In this document: positions 29,354 to 31,582 of the stretch, piece by piece
How positions within the stretch are numbered: position 1 is the first letter of the stretch
How the letters are laid out: each line of letters starts with the position of its first letter
Source of the DNA: Penium margaritaceum
Taxonomy: Eukaryota > Streptophyta > Zygnematophyceae > Desmidiales > Peniaceae
Direction: 5' to 3'
DNA: 31,582 nt
NCBI GenBank assembly: GCA_023375785.1
Contig: SZWC01003602.1
Span: 126,977 to 158,558, forward strand
Translations under genes and position numbers: made by a program
The notes under the pieces: generated by a model
What the model saw: the letters and a program-made list of their open reading frames with translations, nothing else
What the model was told of the DNA's origin: nothing
The model's database searches: none

Positions 29354-30589
29354 TTACACCACGTAGAGGCAGTAAAGACCGTCCTCCTTGTTCGCGTTTG
29401 AAAGCACACACCCCGCACTTGCAAAGATGGTGCATCCACCATTCTCAAAGTGAACCTGCATGCCTTGGGAGATTAGAGATGAGACAGAGAGGAGGTTAGC
29501 TGCTAGCCCTGGAACATGGAGCAACCCCTTCACACAACGTTCCACGTGCTTGCCCTCACCGGAAGCACAAAACACAATCTCACCCTCCCCAACCGCCATT
29601 TGCACATGGTTGTCCCCCATGTACACTCGACGAGGCTCAATGACGGTGTAGACAACGAACCACTCCCAGTGACACGTCATGTGCCGCGTGGCTCCCAAGT
29701 CAATGATCCAAAACAAGGAGGTGTTGTCAGAGATGTGCAGGACCCGGATGGTTATCGCGAATCCACTCTCCCAATCTGCGGTGTTCGCGGAAGCGTTGAA
29801 CTGTTTTCCCGCTCCCACTCCAGCCGCAAGCTCTACCTTCTTCTTCCGGCATTCGCGCGCCCAGTGGCCCGGCTTCTTGCAGTAGTGGCAATTCCCCTTC
29901 TTCTTTCCTCCTCCGCCGTTGCCCCTGGTTGGTGCAGCACCACCCCCATGAGCAGAGTTGGTGATGAGAGCGACGTCCAGTCCGCTTCTGCCCTCTTCTC
30001 CCTTGCGCCGCTCCTCCTCAAACAGCAGGCTCTCCTCCACATCATTGAGGGAGAGCTTGTCACCACGCTGGTCCAGGGCAACAATGAGAGGAGTGTAGCT
30101 GCTAGGAAGACCAGAAAGGATGGTTAGCATGAGGACACGCTCCTTGACAGGGTCCTCAATCGCAGCAAGCTGGTCAGAGAGAGACTTCACCATGTTGATG
30201 TAGTCAATCATTGATCCGGACTCATCCATCTTCACAATGTGAAAGCGGCAACGCAGCTGCATACTCATGAGGATTGAGTTGGAAGCATAAGTGGACTCAA
30301 GATTTTTCCAAACCTCCTTTGGAGTGAGGATGCCACGGACAAGGAGTTGCGGCCGTTCGGCGAGGTGGAGGTAGATGGTGGCGAGGACGCGGTCACGCTT
30401 CCCGCGGTAGGTACGGGCCTCGACAGGGGAGAGGGAGCTTTCTGCTGGTTCCTTCTCCTTCTCATCCACTTGGCTCCAGAGACCCTTCTCCATCAGCACC
30501 ATCTTCATGTTGTTGCTCCAGTTGAAGAAGTTCTTGCCTTCGAACTTGGCGATGTTGACGCCGACCACCATAGAAGCGGATGTCGCCAT
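29354..30589 (-). pseudogene. copia gag-protease (element B), longest intact frame
   Basis: Open for 411 codons from ATG 30589-30587 (MATSAS) to TAA 29354-29356. An upstream in-frame ATG at 30613 is less likely, as element C starts at MATSA too. Residues about 1-230 are the UBN2-type Gag (FEGKNFFNWSNNMK, KMDESGSMIDYINMVK, SSYTPLIVALDQRGD). The zinc knuckle CHYCKKPGHWAREC has all four ligands, in a Gly/Lys-rich basic stretch that should bind the RNA. The protease motif is WIIDLGATRHMT (29690-29701), with Leu where Ser or Thr is usual, then LLHVPGLAANLLSVS. The TAA cuts the polyprotein before integrase. Gag alone could still be produced. Confidence 0.92.
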
Positions 30590-30675
30590 GGTAGTGCAAT
30601 GTTCAGCCCACAAACGGCTCTCTCACACAACAGGATGCAAGGAGTGCCTCAAGGATGAAACAAAGCCTTGTTCTA

Positions 30676-30687
30676 GCTCTGATACCA
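30676..30687 (-). other. Primer-binding site of element B (tRNA-iMet)
   Basis: The minus strand reads TGGTATCAGAGC one base after the 5' LTR, the standard complement of the 3' end of plant initiator methionine tRNA, which primes minus-strand DNA. Confidence 0.95.
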
Positions 30688-30688
30688 C

Positions 30689-31336
30689 TGACGGAAACTG
30701 GGGCAGCCCTGAGGGAGGTGATCAGGCTCACCAAGAGCCGCCTAGGCAGGACCAACTGTTTGTGAGAGGGAGTTGCAGGTTGCACAGACAGAAAATACGG
30801 AAGCGAATGCAGGTGTGCAGAAAATGCGAATGTCTGAATCGACTCTTGAGTGAGAAATTACATCATCACAGCTTTCTAACAAGCCCTTATATCCCTCATT
30901 TGGCCAAGGGAGCAATGAGATCCACTCTGTCAAAGTTCACTCTCTTGCACACTCCTAGCCTAGGGGGATGAGCGGTAGTCACTCTCTCATGTATGAGAAT
31001 TATGTCTCCCACGACCTGCACGGCAAATAATCATGGAGTGGTCCTTCCTTGAAGTCTCCCTGAGGCCCTCCAGCCGTCTTTTCTCCTTGAAGGCCGCTCT
31101 CAGCCGTCCTCGCCAATAATCCTGTCGCCTTTTGGGCCGAAAGTGCTCAGGTCGTCACTTGAACCCGACTCATGATCTCCAAACTTTGGAAATCCATATC
31201 TCACTCAAATGGACTCCGAATTGAGTTCCGTAAAGTGTGTTAGAACCTGTGAAACATCCTCTATGCAACTGTCATACCAGATGATTTTTATCCAGCAACC
31301 TAGTTTTGTCACTTTCTGGCACCCTCATATCCATCA
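30689..31336 (-). repeat. 5' LTR of element B
   Basis: 648 bp, offset exactly 5100 from the 3' LTR. In plus orientation it runs TGACGGAAAC to ATATCCATCA. The element promoter and transcript end should lie here; I see no certain TATA box. Confidence 0.95.
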
Positions 31337-31341
31337 GTTCC
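31337..31341. repeat. Target site duplication of element B, right
   Basis: GTTCC directly after the LTR, matching 25584-25588. Confidence 0.9.
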
Positions 31342-31448
31342 GTAAAATGCTAAAGAACCGGAAAGACATCCTCTATGCATCTGTGGTGCCTGATGATTTT
31401 TATCAAGAAACCCACTTTGGTCACTTTTTTGTACCCTATATTCACCCA
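31342..31448 (-). repeat. 5' LTR of element C, second part
   Basis: Continues the LTR interrupted at 25588. It aligns with the last 107 bp or so of the B LTR (GTAAA, ACATCCTCTATGCA.CTGT, GATGATTTTTATC.AG.AACC, TTTGTACCCT for TCTGGCACCCT). It ends about TTCACCCA, then the CA microsatellite begins. Confidence 0.85.

Positions 31449-31582
<134 letters not shown>

Larger units (their letters stand above)
25589..31336 (-). mobile_element. Ty1/copia element B, full length, nested
   Basis: A complete minus-strand copia element of 5748 bp as assembled, about 5.5 kb once the false 247-bp repeat around N 26649 is removed. Parts from its 5' end: LTR (31336-30689), primer site, gag-protease, integrase, RT, RNase H, polypurine tract, LTR (26236-25589). 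The order protease, integrase, RT, RNase H defines the copia group. It is flanked by GTTCC and inserted in the LTR of element C, a relative of the same family and orientation. Stops at 29354-29356, 28651-28653, 27871-27873, 27499-27501 and 27136-27138 and two frameshifts in integrase make it non-autonomous. Confidence 0.95.

Overview
This window looks like plant nuclear DNA made almost wholly of old transposable elements and simple repeats. The plant signs are a chromodomain Ty3/gypsy element (chromovirus), Ty1/copia elements with a UBN2-type Gag, a zinc knuckle and a tRNA-iMet primer site, long dinucleotide and hexanucleotide microsatellites, and no intact host gene. The repeat-rich, intron-poor layout would fit a fern, lycophyte or moss as well as a seed plant; the sequence alone does not decide this. 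I recognise no tRNA, rRNA, CRISPR array or bacterial-type operon.

Layout. 1-1670 is the 3' end of a gypsy chromovirus (+): integrase C-terminus with chromodomain, polypurine tract, and a complete 646-bp LTR built of consecutive hairpins. The LTR ends directly on about 980 bp of (CTATAT)n-type microsatellite (1671-2649). 2650-14560 is mostly unrecognised, with a degenerate coding-like stretch on the minus strand (3850-4900), two GCT-rich tracts, a 150-bp tandem repeat (12158-12560) and one copy (5810-6560, minus) of an unnamed dispersed repeat. The second copy of that repeat (14560-15325, plus) abuts copia element A.

Element A (15326-18500, +) is a 5'-truncated copia with reverse transcriptase (RT), RNase H, a spacer, a polypurine tract and a 935-bp LTR. 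Element D (about 18585-21090, minus) is a different, badly broken copia. A 432-bp foldback element with perfect nested inverted repeats (19181-19612) sits where the first half of its RT should be. Element C (about 21290-25588 plus 31342-31448, minus) is an older copia whose 5' LTR is split by element B (25589-31336, minus). B is a full-length copia of the same family with two equal-length 648-bp LTRs (about 20 differences by hand count), a primer site, a polypurine tract and a 5-bp target duplication GTTCC. The window ends in a compound (CA)n-(TC)n-(CA)n microsatellite.

No copia copy is coding-competent as read: each has stops, frameshifts or lost catalytic residues. Part of the apparent damage in B is an assembly error, an exact 246-bp duplication either side of a single N at 26649; removing it rejoins the RNase H frame. 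The most unusual objects are the hairpin-chain gypsy LTR and the modular foldback element. I did not find a convincing new cellular system.
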